DNA of 64,000 nt from Achromobacter pulmonis (GTDB taxonomy: Bacteria > Pseudomonadota > Gammaproteobacteria > Burkholderiales > Burkholderiaceae_B). The notes beneath the pieces are model-generated. The model made no database searches and had not been told where the DNA came from. It saw only the letters and a program-made list of their open reading frames with translations. This document shows, piece by piece, positions 37,379 to 46,661 of this stretch (the first letter of the stretch is position 1; the number at the start of each line of letters is the position of its first letter). Location: contig NZ_CADIJV010000010.1 in the NCBI RefSeq assembly GCF_902859765.1, positions 62,001 to 126,000 on the forward strand, written 5' to 3'. A program made the translations under genes and the position numbers.

Positions 37379-37407
37379 GAGGGGGCGCCTGGCGCCCCCT
37401 CGTTTTT
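37379..37407 (+). terminator. Rho-independent terminator after degP
   Basis: GAGGGGGCGCC (37379-37389) and GGCGCCCCCTC (37391-37401) are perfect complements, followed by GTTTTTG. It separates the rpoE-degP unit from lepA. Confidence 0.88.
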
Positions 37408-37587
37408 GCCCGGACTGCCGTCAGAAGACGTATGGAGGCCGCCCTGGCGTGGCCCAGAAGCAACAACCAGAGGGGCCAGGCGGCCGGAGTTCCGGCCTAG
37501 CGGTTCCAAACCCCGTCGGCCGTGCCTACCCTGGCGGCGGCGTTTTGCGGCAGTTTGCCGAATGTTACGTCCCTTTTAAATTCAAGC

Positions 37588-39381
37588 ATGCAGCATATCC
37601 GCAACTTTTCCATCATTGCCCACATCGATCATGGCAAATCGACCCTGGCCGATCGCCTGATCCAGCGCTGCGGCGGGTTGGCGGATCGCGAAATGTCGGC
37701 GCAGGTGCTCGACTCCATGGAGATCGAGCGTGAGCGCGGCATTACCATCAAGGCCCAGACGGCTGCCCTGCACTACAAGGCGCAGGACGGCAAGATCTAC
37801 AACCTGAACCTGATCGACACACCGGGGCACGTCGACTTCTCGTATGAGGTCAGCCGCTCGCTGTCGGCCTGCGAAGGCGCGCTGCTGGTGGTGGATGCCT
37901 CGCAGGGCGTGGAAGCGCAGACGGTCGCCAACTGCTACACCGCCATCGAGCTGGGCGTGGAAGTGCTGCCGGTGTTGAACAAGATGGATCTGCCGCAGGC
38001 CGATCCGGACGGCGCCCGTCAGGAAGTCGAAGACGTGATCGGCATCGATGCTTCGCAGGCGGTGCTGGCCAGCGCCAAGACCGGCATGGGTATCGACGAG
38101 ATTCTCGAGTCCATCGTCGCGCGCGTGCCCGCGCCGCAGGGGGATCCGGATGCGCCGCTGCAGGCGTTGATCATCGACTCGTGGTTCGACAACTACGTGG
38201 GCGTGGTGATGCTGGTGCGCATCGTCAATGGCGTCCTCAAGCCCAAGGACAAGATCCTGCTGATGGCCTCCGGCGCCACGCACCTGTGCGAACAGACCGG
38301 TGTCTTCACGCCGAAATCGCAGCAGCGGCCGCACTTGTCGGCGGGCGAGGTGGGCTTCATCATCGCCGGCATCAAGCAGCTCGAAGATGCCAAGGTTGGC
38401 GACACGGTGACGCTGGCGAGCAAGCCGGCGGCCACGCCGCTGCCTGGCTTCAAGGAAGTCAAGCCGCAGGTGTTCGCGGGCCTGTACCCGGTCGAAAGTT
38501 CCGAGTACGACCAACTGCGCGACTCGCTCGAGAAGCTCAAGCTGAACGACGCCGCGCTGATGTTCGAGCCCGAAGTGTCGCAGGCCCTGGGCTTTGGCTT
38601 TCGTTGCGGCTTTCTCGGGCTGCTGCACATGGAAATCGTGCAGGAACGCCTGGAGCGCGAATTCGACATGGACATCATCACCACCGCGCCGTCGGTGGTG
38701 TACGAGGTCGAGCAGCGCGACGGCTCGGTGATCACGGTCGAGAGCCCGTCTCGCATGCCGGAAATCGGCAAGATCGCCGATATCCGCGAGCCTATCGTCA
38801 AGGTCACGCTGTTCATGCCGCAGGACTACGTTGGTCCGGTGATGACGCTGTGCAATAACAAGCGCGGCGTGCAGATCAACATGAGCTATCACGGCCGCCA
38901 AGTGCACCTGGTGTACGAGATCCCGCTGGCCGAGATCGTGCTGGACTTCTTCGACAAGCTCAAGTCGGTGTCGCGCGGCTACGCGTCGATGGACTACGAG
39001 TTCCTCGAATACCGATCGGCCGACGTGGTGCGCGTGGACCTGCTGATCAACAACGACCGCGTCGATGCGCTGGCCGTGATCGTCCACCGCAGCAACGCCC
39101 GCCATCGCGCCCGTGACGTGGTGACGCGCATGCGCAGCCTGATCCCGCGCCAGATGTTCGACGTGGTGATCCAGGCCGCCATCGGCGCCGAGATCATTGC
39201 CCGCGAGAACGTCAAGGCGCTGCGCAAGAACGTGCTGGCCAAGTGCTATGGCGGCGATATCTCGCGCAAGAAGAAGCTGCTGGAAAAGCAGAAGGCCGGC
39301 AAGAAGCGCATGAAGCAGGTGGGTACCGTGGAAATCCCGCAGGAGGCTTTCCTGGCCATCCTGCAGGTGGAAGACAAATAG
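37588..39381 (+). CDS. lepA: Elongation factor 4 (LepA)
   Basis: A ribosome-associated translational GTPase affecting initiation/ribosome assembly and elongation under stress. The 597-residue protein has the G1 AHIDHGKST (11-19), the effector region [10 protein letters not shown]3 DTPGHVDF, G4 NKMD and G5 SAK, then EF-G-like domains and the LepA-specific C-terminal domain, which is Lys-rich ([25 protein letters not shown]). It starts at ATG 37588 ([17 protein letters not shown]). lepB follows after 23 bases, the conserved lepA-lepB-rnc-era order. Confidence 0.98.
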   Translation: MQHIRNFSIIAHIDHGKSTLADRLIQRCGGLADREMSAQVLDSMEIERERGITIKAQTAALHYKAQDGKIYNLNLIDTPGHVDFSYEVSRSLSACEGALLVVDASQGVEAQTVANCYTAIELGVEVLPVLNKMDLPQADPDGARQEVEDVIGIDASQAVLASAKTGMGIDEILESIVARVPAPQGDPDAPLQALIIDSWFDNYVGVVMLVRIVNGVLKPKDKILLMASGATHLCEQTGVFTPKSQQRPHLSAGEVGFIIAGIKQLEDAKVGDTVTLASKPAATPLPGFKEVKPQVFAGLYPVESSEYDQLRDSLEKLKLNDAALMFEPEVSQALGFGFRCGFLGLLHMEIVQERLEREFDMDIITTAPSVVYEVEQRDGSVITVESPSRMPEIGKIADIREPIVKVTLFMPQDYVGPVMTLCNNKRGVQINMSYHGRQVHLVYEIPLAEIVLDFFDKLKSVSRGYASMDYEFLEYRSADVVRVDLLINNDRVDALAVIVHRSNARHRARDVVTRMRSLIPRQMFDVVIQAAIGAEIIARENVKALRKNVLAKCYGGDISRKKKLLEKQKAGKKRMKQVGTVEIPQEAFLAILQVEDK

Positions 39382-39404
39382 AACCCAAGAAAGGCGGTTA
39401 GCTG

Positions 39405-40289
39405 ATGAGTTGGAACTTTGCCCTGATCCTGTTTGTGCTGCTGGTGCTGACCGGCGTCGTCTGGGTGCTCGACCTGGCTGTGTTGCGGCGGGGGCGCGAG
39501 CGCCGGGCGCAGGAGGCGATGGCGCAGTACGACGCGGCATTGATCGGCGATGCGCAGGAGGCCGAGCGCCTGCGGCGCGAAGCCGGCGACAAGGCCCGCC
39601 GCGTGCCGTGGTGGATCGAGTACGCGGTCAGCTTCTTTCCGGTGATCCTGTTCGTGTTCGTGCTGCGTTCATTCGTGGTGGAGCCGTTCCGCATTCCCTC
39701 GGGGTCGATGTTGCCCACGTTGCAATCGGGCGACCTGATCCTGGTGAACAAATTCAGCTATGGCCTGCGCCTGCCGGTGATCGACAAGAAAGTGATCGAC
39801 ATTGGCGAGCCCCGGCGTGGCGACGTGTTCGTGTTCCGCTATCCGGTCGATCCCGACGTCGATTACATCAAGCGTGTGGTCGGCTTGCCGGGCGACGAAG
39901 TGGCGTACATCGACAAAAAGCTGTATGTGAATGGGGAATTGGTGCCGCATGTGCGCGACGGCGACTACTTCGAGCCGGACCGTGTCTCTTATATCGCACA
40001 ATATAAAGAGAAATTGGGCGAAGTTAACCACAATATCCTGCTGGATGAGAGCCGTCCGCAAGAATATCGGCCGCAATACCAATTTCCCAACCTCGGGAAC
40101 TGCCAATATTCCCGCGATGGGGTACGCTGCAAAGTACCCGAGGGGCATTATTTCGCCATGGGCGATAATCGGGATAACAGCGCCGACAGCCGATACTGGG
40201 GTTTCGTGCCGGAATCCAATATCGTCGGGAAGGCGTTCTTCATCTGGATGAATTTCAGCGATCTCAGCCGCATCGGCCGGTTCAACTGA
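39405..40289 (+). CDS. lepB: Signal peptidase I
   Basis: Cleaves signal peptides from exported proteins at the outer face of the inner membrane. The 294-residue protein has two N-terminal transmembrane helices (about 5-24 and 70-90), the catalytic Ser101 in [10 protein letters not shown] and Lys156 in [12 protein letters not shown], and the box E motif [14 protein letters not shown]. Part of the coding region (about 39,990-40,120) is noticeably richer in A/T than its surroundings. rnc starts 2 bases after the stop. Confidence 0.97.
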   Translation: MSWNFALILFVLLVLTGVVWVLDLAVLRRGRERRAQEAMAQYDAALIGDAQEAERLRREAGDKARRVPWWIEYAVSFFPVILFVFVLRSFVVEPFRIPSGSMLPTLQSGDLILVNKFSYGLRLPVIDKKVIDIGEPRRGDVFVFRYPVDPDVDYIKRVVGLPGDEVAYIDKKLYVNGELVPHVRDGDYFEPDRVSYIAQYKEKLGEVNHNILLDESRPQEYRPQYQFPNLGNCQYSRDGVRCKVPEGHYFAMGDNRDNSADSRYWGFVPESNIVGKAFFIWMNFSDLSRIGRFN

Positions 40290-40291
40290 TT

Positions 40292-41053
40292 ATGTCGCTA
40301 GCCACGCTAGAAAACCGGTTGGATCACCACTTCGGTGATCCAGCATTGCTTGAACAGGCGCTGACGCACCGCAGCCATGGCGCGCGCCACAACGAGCGTC
40401 TGGAATTCCTTGGGGATTCCGTGCTGAACTTCGTCGTCGCGGCGATGCTGTTCGAGCGTTATTCGAAAATCGACGAAGGCGACCTGTCACGCCTGCGGGC
40501 CAACCTGGTCAAGCAGGCCTCGCTGGCGGACATCGCCCAGCGCCTGGAATTGTCCCAATACCTGCGCCTGGGCGAGGGTGAATTGAAAAGCGGAGGGTTC
40601 CGCCGTCCATCGATCCTGGCGGACACGGTCGAGGCCCTGTTCGGCGCGGTATTCCTGGACGCCGGATTCGATGCCGCCCGCCGCGTGATCGTGCGCCAGT
40701 ACCAGCCGGTGCTGGCCTCGGTCGATCCCAAGACCCTGGGCAAGGACGCCAAGACCTTGCTGCAGGAATTCCTGCAGGGCCGCAAGCTGGCCCTGCCTTT
40801 GTACACCGTGGTGGCCACGCACGGCGCGGCCCACAGCCAGCAATTCGAGGTCGAATGCGCCATTCCGGCGCTGGAGATCAAGGTGAACGCGCCCGGCGCC
40901 AGCCGCCGCGCGGCCGAGCAGTCGGCCGCCAAGCTGGCGCTGGAGGCTGCGCAGGCCATCAGCCCGGCGTCCAAGGCTGCCCGCAAGTCGGGCAAGGCGC
41001 GCAAAACCGCGCAGTTGTCGCTGCCCGTGGCAGTGTCTCAAGAGACTAAATGA
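40292..41053 (+). CDS. rnc: Ribonuclease III
   Basis: Cuts double-stranded RNA, processing rRNA precursors and some mRNAs. The 253-residue protein has the signature [15 protein letters not shown] (about 34-48), the second acidic cluster in [18 protein letters not shown], and a C-terminal dsRNA-binding domain (about 155-225). It ends in a Lys/Ala-rich extension ([14 protein letters not shown]), longer than in E. coli. It overlaps era by ATGA. Confidence 0.97.
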   Translation: MSLATLENRLDHHFGDPALLEQALTHRSHGARHNERLEFLGDSVLNFVVAAMLFERYSKIDEGDLSRLRANLVKQASLADIAQRLELSQYLRLGEGELKSGGFRRPSILADTVEALFGAVFLDAGFDAARRVIVRQYQPVLASVDPKTLGKDAKTLLQEFLQGRKLALPLYTVVATHGAAHSQQFEVECAIPALEIKVNAPGASRRAAEQSAAKLALEAAQAISPASKAARKSGKARKTAQLSLPVAVSQETK

Positions 41054-41940
41054 GCGATACCCCTTTCCGTACCGGTTTCGTGGCCATCGTCGGCCGTCCC
41101 AATGTGGGCAAATCCACGCTGACCAACGCGCTGATCGGTTCCAAGATTTCCATCGTGTCGCGCAAGGCGCAGACCACGCGCCACCGCATCCATGGGGTGC
41201 TGACGCGCGACCACGAGCAGTTCGTGTTCGTCGATACGCCGGGGTTCCAGACCCGCCATGGCGGCGCCATGAACCGCATGATGAACCGCGTGGTGACGCA
41301 GGCGCTGGCCGATGTCGACGTAGTGGTGCACGTGGTCGAGGCTGGCAAGTGGTCGGAGGGCGACGCCAAGCTGCTGCCGCTGCTGCCCGCGCCGGAGCGC
41401 ACCATCCTGGTCGTCAGCAAGATCGACGCGCTCAAGAACCGCGACGAGCTGTTCGCGTTCGTCTCGAAGATCATGGCGCTGCATCCCTTCGGCGCCGTGG
41501 TGCCGGTCAGCGCCACCAAGAACCAGCAGCTCGACCAGCTGCTGCAGGAAATCGCGGTGCGGCTGCCGGAAGGCGAGCCGATGTTCGAGGAAGACACCCT
41601 GACCGACCGGCCGATGCGCTTCATCGCGGCCGAGTTGGTGCGCGAGAAGATCTTCCGCCTGGTGGGCGACGAATTGCCCTATGGCTGTACGGTCGTGATC
41701 GAGCAATGGGAAGAAACCGACAAGGGGGCGAGCATCGCCGCCTGCGTCGTGGTGGAGCGCGACAGCCACAAGCCGATCCTGCTGGGCACGGGCGGCATGC
41801 ACATGAAGCGCATCGCCACGGAAGCGCGACAGGACATCGCCAAGCTGTTGGACAAGCCGGTGCATCTTGAGATCTACATCAAGGTGCGCAAGGGCTGGTC
41901 CGACCGCGAGAGTGCGCTGCGCGACCTGGGTTATGAGTAG
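41050..41940 (+). CDS. era: GTPase Era
   Basis: A GTPase needed for 16S rRNA maturation and 30S assembly. The 296-residue protein has G1 GRPNVGKS (15-22), the switch region [11 protein letters not shown]3 DTPGF, G4 SKID and a C-terminal KH domain with [24 protein letters not shown] and the end segment [18 protein letters not shown]. It overlaps rnc at its start and recO at its end. Confidence 0.98.
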   Translation: MSDTPFRTGFVAIVGRPNVGKSTLTNALIGSKISIVSRKAQTTRHRIHGVLTRDHEQFVFVDTPGFQTRHGGAMNRMMNRVVTQALADVDVVVHVVEAGKWSEGDAKLLPLLPAPERTILVVSKIDALKNRDELFAFVSKIMALHPFGAVVPVSATKNQQLDQLLQEIAVRLPEGEPMFEEDTLTDRPMRFIAAELVREKIFRLVGDELPYGCTVVIEQWEETDKGASIAACVVVERDSHKPILLGTGGMHMKRIATEARQDIAKLLDKPVHLEIYIKVRKGWSDRESALRDLGYE

Positions 41941-42520
41941 ACGGGCGCCTCGCGTCCAGGATCGCCCGGGATACATGCTCCACGCCACGGCGTGGCGCGA
42001 GACCTCCCTCATCGTGCAGACTTTCTCCCGCGACCATGGCTGTGTCGCCATGGTCGCCAAGGGCGCCAAGCGCCCGTACTCCGTGCTGCGTCCCGTGCTG
42101 TCGGCCTTCCAGCCGCTGCTGCTGTCCTGGACCGGCAATGGCGAGGTCAAGACCCTGACGCGCGCCGAGATCATGGGCGTGCGCGCCTTGAGCGGCACCG
42201 CGCTGATGTCGGCGTGGTACATGAACGAACTGCTTCTGCGGTTGCTGCCGCGTGAAGACGCTCATCCGCTGTTGTTCGATGCCTACGACATGGCGTTGCA
42301 GCAGTTGGCGGGGGGGACCCGTGCGGCAGGGGCATTGCGCCGCTTCGAGTGGACGCTGTTGCGCGAAACCGGGTACGGCGTGGACGAGGCCGAGCCGGAC
42401 TTCGACGACCCTGTGATCGAGCCGGCCCTGCGCCGCGATCTGCGCGAGCGGCTGGCCGAGAATCTGGCCGGGCGGCCCCTGGCCACGCGCCGGGTGCTGA
42501 TGGACCTGCAGCGCATCTGA
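41933..42520 (+). CDS. recO: DNA repair protein RecO (short form)
   Basis: A recombination mediator that helps load RecA on gapped DNA with RecR. The product is 195 residues, about 45 shorter than the E. coli protein. The N-terminal OB fold is complete (GYMLHATAWRETSLIVQTFSRDHGCVAMVAKGAKR), as is the helical part to LLRETGYGVD. The segment that follows is compressed: EAEPDFDDPVIEPALRRDLRERLAENLAGRPLATRRVLMDLQRI ends on a recognisable RecO C-terminus but lacks the intervening region. The frame shows no break. The start at ATG 41933 overlaps era. Confidence 0.88.
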   Translation: MSRRAPRVQDRPGYMLHATAWRETSLIVQTFSRDHGCVAMVAKGAKRPYSVLRPVLSAFQPLLLSWTGNGEVKTLTRAEIMGVRALSGTALMSAWYMNELLLRLLPREDAHPLLFDAYDMALQQLAGGTRAAGALRRFEWTLLRETGYGVDEAEPDFDDPVIEPALRRDLRERLAENLAGRPLATRRVLMDLQRI

Positions 42521-42539
42521 ACCGGCGGCACGCCTGGCC

Positions 42540-43457
42540 ATGACCTTCACGCTCAAGCAGGTCGAGACCTTCCGCACCGTCTATGAAACGGAAAGCGTGA
42601 CCGCCGCGGCCCGGCGGCTCGACGTGTCGCCCGCCACCGTCAGCGCCACGCTGGCCGCGCTCGAGGCCGCCATCGAACTGCGCCTGTTCGAACGCGTGCG
42701 CCAGCGCATGCAGCGCACTCCCGAGGCCACGTTGCTGTACGAGGAAATCCGCCGCCTGAACGTGGGCCTGGAAACGCTGGGCCGCAAGATCCGCGCCATC
42801 CGTGGCGCGGCGCAGCCGCGCCTGCGCATTGGTTGCATCCATGCCTACAGCGGTGCGATCGTCAGCGACACGATCGCACGCTTTCGCCAGCGCTATCCCG
42901 ACACCCCCTTGTATTTGCAGATCCGCGACTCGAACACACTGCGCGATATGGTGGTGTCGGGCGAACTCGATCTGGCGGCGGTGGCCGACGAATCCGAACT
43001 GGAGGGCTTGCGCGGCCACCGGCTGGCAAGTCTGCGGGCGGTGGCGGTGTTTCCCGACGGACATCCGCTGGCCCGGGCGCAGCAGGTTGGCCTGGCGCAA
43101 CTGGCCGAGGTCGATGTGATTGCCCTGAACGCCGAGGATGCTTCGCGCCAGCGCCTGGACGCCCTGTTGTTGCAGGCCGGCCTGGGGTTGAAGGTCGCCA
43201 TCGAGACGCCTTATTCCAGCACCGTATGCCATTTGGCGTTGGCGGGTCATGGCGTCGGTATTGCCAATCCGGCGACCGCTGTCGGTCTGGAGGCGGCGGG
43301 GTTATGTCACCGGCCGCTGGCGGCGCCGGTGCATTTCGAATGCCACATGATCGTGCATGGCAGCCGGCCGCTGTCCGAGGCAGGCAAGTACTGGGCGACC
43401 TGCCTGCGCGCGGCGCTGGCGCCGCTGGTGGAGCGCTACGGCGTCAAGCGCGCCTGA
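42540..43457 (+). CDS. LysR-family transcriptional regulator
   Basis: A 305-residue LTTR. The winged helix is at the N-terminus (LKQVETFRTVYETESVTAAARRLDVSPATVSATL, about 5-38), followed by an effector domain beginning LRIGCIHAYSGAIVSDTIARFRQRYP. The start is 19 bases after recO, on the same strand, so read-through from the recO transcript is likely. It is convergent with the PLP-enzyme gene (38-base gap), so it is a plausible regulator of that minus-strand cluster even though it is not divergent from it. The inducer is unknown. Confidence 0.88.
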   Translation: MTFTLKQVETFRTVYETESVTAAARRLDVSPATVSATLAALEAAIELRLFERVRQRMQRTPEATLLYEEIRRLNVGLETLGRKIRAIRGAAQPRLRIGCIHAYSGAIVSDTIARFRQRYPDTPLYLQIRDSNTLRDMVVSGELDLAAVADESELEGLRGHRLASLRAVAVFPDGHPLARAQQVGLAQLAEVDVIALNAEDASRQRLDALLLQAGLGLKVAIETPYSSTVCHLALAGHGVGIANPATAVGLEAAGLCHRPLAAPVHFECHMIVHGSRPLSEAGKYWATCLRAALAPLVERYGVKRA

Positions 43458-43495
43458 AGCCGGGCGAAGCGCTTTGTCCGGCGGCCGGGCCGGGG

Positions 43496-44593
43496 CTAAC
43501 CACGGCGGCCGTCCGATGTGTGGATCAACACCACCGATGATTCCGCATCCAACTGGCCGGCGCGGCGCAGGCGTGTGACCGCCGCCAGCGCTGCCGCCGA
43601 CGACAATTCCGTGGCCATTCCCATGCGTTCCAGGCGCTGCTGTGCCTGGGCGGCGGCAGCGTCGGAAACGTCGACCGGCGAACCGCCTGAACGCCGCAGG
43701 GCCTCCAGCGCCTGCAGCGTGACGGTGCCGCCGGCAATCGAGTACTGGTCGGTCGAGCCTTCCCAGAGGCCGCGGGCATCGCCGGCGCTGCGCGCGCGCG
43801 CCAGGCGGGCATAGGGTTCGACCGCGTGCAGTCGCGGCAGGCGCGGGATACGGCCGGCGCGCAGCAGGTGCTGCCAACCGAGCAAAATGCCCCAGAGCAG
43901 GTCGCCACGCGCGGTCGGCACCACGATATCGGTGGGCAGGCCGCAGGCATCGAGGATTTCCTGCGCGATGGGCTTGTAGCCTTCGACGCCGTACGGATGT
44001 GTCCCCACCGGCGGGTTCAGGTAGTTGGTCCCGGCGAAGGCGCCCTGATTGCGGCACAGGTCCGCCACGTGCGGCCAGCGTGCCAGGCTGTCGTCGAAGG
44101 CAGTGAGATGGGCGCCGAAGCGTTGCATGGCCTCGCGTTGCAGCGGCGGGCAGTTGCGGGTGATGGCGATGTCGGCCCGCAGGCCGGCCGCGGCGCAGTA
44201 GGCCGCCAGCGAGACGCCGGCATTGCCGCTGGAGGCGGCAGCCACGCGTTGCGCGCCGGCCAAGCGCGCACGCGACACCAACTGGGCGGCCATGCGGTCC
44301 TTGTGGCTGCCGGTGGGGTTGGCGCTTTCGCACTTGAGCCACAGCTGTCCGACGCCTTCGGTCTTTGCCAGGGCGTCGGCCTCCAGGCAGGGCGTGGCGC
44401 CCTCGCCGAGGGTCACGGGCTGCCATACCGGCAGTTCCATGGCATCGCCGGGCGCTGCATCGTAGTGGCATTCTAGCGAAGCCGGATGGCCAGCCGCGAG
44501 GCAGTGCGGGCAACCTTCGGGGTAGTCGGCGGGGGGCAGCAGGGCTTCGCAGCGCAGGCAGCGCAGGCCGGACAAGCGGGGGTTCATCTGCAT
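43496..44593 (-). CDS. PLP-dependent enzyme, threonine-synthase-like with zinc-ribbon N-terminus
   Basis: A fold-type II PLP enzyme of 365 residues. The N-terminus has two CxxC pairs (Cys12/15 and Cys28/31), as in a subset of threonine-synthase-like proteins. PLP Lys98 lies in NPTGSHKDRMA, the asparagine/serine loop is AASSGNAGVSLA, and the phosphate-cup Gly-rich loop is replaced by the less typical VVPTARGDLLWGILLGW. The family catalyses beta- or gamma-elimination/replacement on amino acids. True ThrC works on phosphohomoserine; with a deacylase and Bug receptor in the same operon, a catabolic lyase on an amino acid is more likely, but the substrate is unknown. The start is ATG 44593, 3 bases after the deacylase stop. 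Confidence 0.82.
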   Translation of the reverse strand: MQMNPRLSGLRCLRCEALLPPADYPEGCPHCLAAGHPASLECHYDAAPGDAMELPVWQPVTLGEGATPCLEADALAKTEGVGQLWLKCESANPTGSHKDRMAAQLVSRARLAGAQRVAAASSGNAGVSLAAYCAAAGLRADIAITRNCPPLQREAMQRFGAHLTAFDDSLARWPHVADLCRNQGAFAGTNYLNPPVGTHPYGVEGYKPIAQEILDACGLPTDIVVPTARGDLLWGILLGWQHLLRAGRIPRLPRLHAVEPYARLARARSAGDARGLWEGSTDQYSIAGGTVTLQALEALRRSGGSPVDVSDAAAAQAQQRLERMGMATELSSAAALAAVTRLRRAGQLDAESSVVLIHTSDGRRG

Positions 44594-44596
44594 GAG

Positions 44597-45574
44597 TCAG
44601 TACAACGAGGCTAGGGAGTCCAGGGAGAGGGCGGGGGCCACTTGCAGCAGGCAGTCGCCGTCATCGCTGCGGGCGATGGCGCGCAGGCAGACGACGGTGC
44701 CTGTCTGCGGGCTGGCGAGGGTGCGCGCGGGCTGGTCGGGGCGCGCCGGTTCGATGAGCTGGCCGATGGCCTGGCCCGCCGTCACGGCCTGGCCCAGGTC
44801 GACGGCGGGGATGAAGACGCCGCTTTCGCGTGCGCGCAGGGTGGCGGCCGGGGCGTCCAGATCGTGCAGCGTGGGGCTGGCGGGGCGGGGCGGGGCGCCC
44901 GCCAGCAGCCCGAGTTCGGCCAGGCAGCCGAGCAGGCCGTCGCGGCAGCGCGCCACCAGCGTGTGGGTGGTTTCGCCGCCGCCGCCGATTTCCGCGCTCA
45001 GGCGCAGCACGCCCAGGCGACTGGCGGCGGCCGGCAGGGAGCCGCTTTCGCCGCCCCGGAAGAACACGCATTGCGGCAGGCCGAAGGCGCGCGCCAGCGC
45101 CGGCAGGCGCTCATCGAATGCGTCATCGCCATAGCGCGTGATGACCGACGACGGCAGGTAGCGCAGCGAGGCGCCGCCACTATGTACGTCGACCAGGGCC
45201 TGGACGCGCGGCAGCAACCGGGCTTGCAGCGCGGCGGCCACGCTTTCGGTGTAGCCGCGTGCCGGCGCGCCGAGGAAGGCGCGATTGAGATTGCCGTGGT
45301 CCGACGGCGACAACCGGGTACCGGCCAGCGATGCCTCGGCGTTGGCGGCGGGCAGCAGGTAAACGGTGCCGCGTTGCAGTACGCCAGGCAACAGTTGCCA
45401 GAGTTGCAGGATGGCGGCCTGGCCCTCCCACTCGTCGCCATGCACGCCAGCCAGCAGCGCGACGGCAGGGCCGGGACCCGCGTCGATCTTCAGAACCGGC
45501 ACGGTGATGCGCCGGTAGGCCGAGGCGTTGGTGGCCGCGGCGCAGGTGAAGTCTTCGCGGCTTACCTGGGCCAT
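44597..45574 (-). CDS. M14-family zinc deacylase (aspartoacylase/succinylglutamate desuccinylase type)
   Basis: Likely removes an acyl group from an N-acyl amino acid or related amide. The 325-residue protein has zinc ligands His45 and Glu48 in AGVHGDEWEGQ and His131 in VDVHSGG, a catalytic glutamate in LRLSAEIGGGG, and a C-terminal barrel-like domain (about 240-325, ending SPQTGTVVCLRAIA). The architecture resembles DoeB, the N-acetyl-diaminobutyrate deacetylase of ectoine degradation, but no other ectoine genes are here. No signal peptide is seen, so it is cytoplasmic. It is in one operon with the Bug receptor (34-base gap) and the PLP enzyme (3-base gap). Confidence 0.85.
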   Translation of the reverse strand: MAQVSREDFTCAAATNASAYRRITVPVLKIDAGPGPAVALLAGVHGDEWEGQAAILQLWQLLPGVLQRGTVYLLPAANAEASLAGTRLSPSDHGNLNRAFLGAPARGYTESVAAALQARLLPRVQALVDVHSGGASLRYLPSSVITRYGDDAFDERLPALARAFGLPQCVFFRGGESGSLPAAASRLGVLRLSAEIGGGGETTHTLVARCRDGLLGCLAELGLLAGAPPRPASPTLHDLDAPAATLRARESGVFIPAVDLGQAVTAGQAIGQLIEPARPDQPARTLASPQTGTVVCLRAIARSDDGDCLLQVAPALSLDSLASLY

Positions 45575-45608
45575 GGTGCGTCTCCGGGGCGTGCGGGGCG
45601 GTCGGTCA

Positions 45609-46571
45609 TCAGTCCAGCGTGGTGCCGGCCGCCTTGATGATGTTTTCCCATTTGGGCAATTCCTTCTGGATCTGGGTCTTGACCTGGTCGGGCGTGCCGC
45701 CCAGCGGTTCTTGCGATCGACTGCGCAATTCCCTGGCGATCGCGTCCGAATGCAGGGCTTTATTCATGGCGGTATTCAGCCGCGCGATCACCGCGGGCGG
45801 GGTGCCGGCCGGCGCCACCAGGGCGCTCCAGGCCGATTGCTCGTAATCGGGATAGCCCTGCTCGGCTACTGTCGGCACATCGGGATTCGAGGCGGCGCGG
45901 CGCCGGGTCGTCACGGCCAGGGCGCGCAGCCGGCCGTCCTTCAGATTGCCGATGAGCGGCGGCAGGTTTTCCATCATGGCATCCACATGGCCGCCCAGCA
46001 GGTCGGCCAGTTGGGCGGCGGTGGCCTTGTACGGAATCTGGCGTACAGCCGCGCCGGTCTGGGCGATGAACAATTTGACGCCGACTTCGCTGGTGGTGCC
46101 CGGGTCGGCCGAGGTCATGGTCAATCGGTCGGGCTGGGCGCGGCTGGCGTCGATGAAGTGCTTGAGATCGCGATAGGGCGAGGTTGCCTTGACGACGATG
46201 ACGTTCGGTGTCTCGGCCACCAGCCCGATGGGGACGATGTCTCGGTCGAGGTCGTAGAGTTGTTGCTTGAAGAGATAGCGATGCAGCACCAGCGTGCCGA
46301 CGTGGGCGTAGCCGATGGTGTAGCCATCGGCCGCGGCGCGCACCAGCGCCTGCGTGCCGATGCGGCCTCCGGCGCCGACACGGTTTTCCACCACCACCGC
46401 CTGGCCCAGCTGGCGCGCCATTTCCTGACCGATCAGGCGGGCGGTGATGTCGGCGTTGCCGCCGGCGGCGGCGGGCACGATCAGCGTGATCGGGCGTTCG
46501 GGATAATCGGCCAGCGCGGGCGCGGCGGTCAGGCTGAGCAACAGGGCGGCAAGGCTGGCGATGCGTGTCAT
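45609..46571 (-). CDS. Bug-family tripartite tricarboxylate-type solute-binding receptor
   Basis: A periplasmic receptor, hugely expanded in Bordetella. The 320-residue precursor starts at ATG 46571 with the signal peptide MTRIASLAALLLSLTAAPALA. The mature part has YPERPITLIVPAAAGGNADITARL (Bug beta1 and its loop, where GG-x-D contacts a ligand carboxylate), RVGAGGRIGTQ, and FIAQTGAAVRQIPYKATAAQL. Bug proteins usually bind carboxylates, including dicarboxylates and amino acids. It lacks an adjacent TctA/TctB permease. It is first of a three-gene set leading into the M14 deacylase and PLP enzyme. Confidence 0.93.
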   Translation of the reverse strand: MTRIASLAALLLSLTAAPALADYPERPITLIVPAAAGGNADITARLIGQEMARQLGQAVVVENRVGAGGRIGTQALVRAAADGYTIGYAHVGTLVLHRYLFKQQLYDLDRDIVPIGLVAETPNVIVVKATSPYRDLKHFIDASRAQPDRLTMTSADPGTTSEVGVKLFIAQTGAAVRQIPYKATAAQLADLLGGHVDAMMENLPPLIGNLKDGRLRALAVTTRRRAASNPDVPTVAEQGYPDYEQSAWSALVAPAGTPPAVIARLNTAMNKALHSDAIARELRSRSQEPLGGTPDQVKTQIQKELPKWENIIKAAGTTLD

Positions 46572-46661
46572 GGCGGTTCCCGGAACGTTGAGGGCTGCGC
46601 TATTGTGCGGCGGCAACGGCCGAAATCCGTTTGGTTGAATCAGATGGTCATTCTGGAAAAC

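Noticed and set aside
37582-39540. 652-residue minus-strand ORF opposite lepA
   Set aside because: His/Arg-rich shadow of lepA with no recognisable domain.
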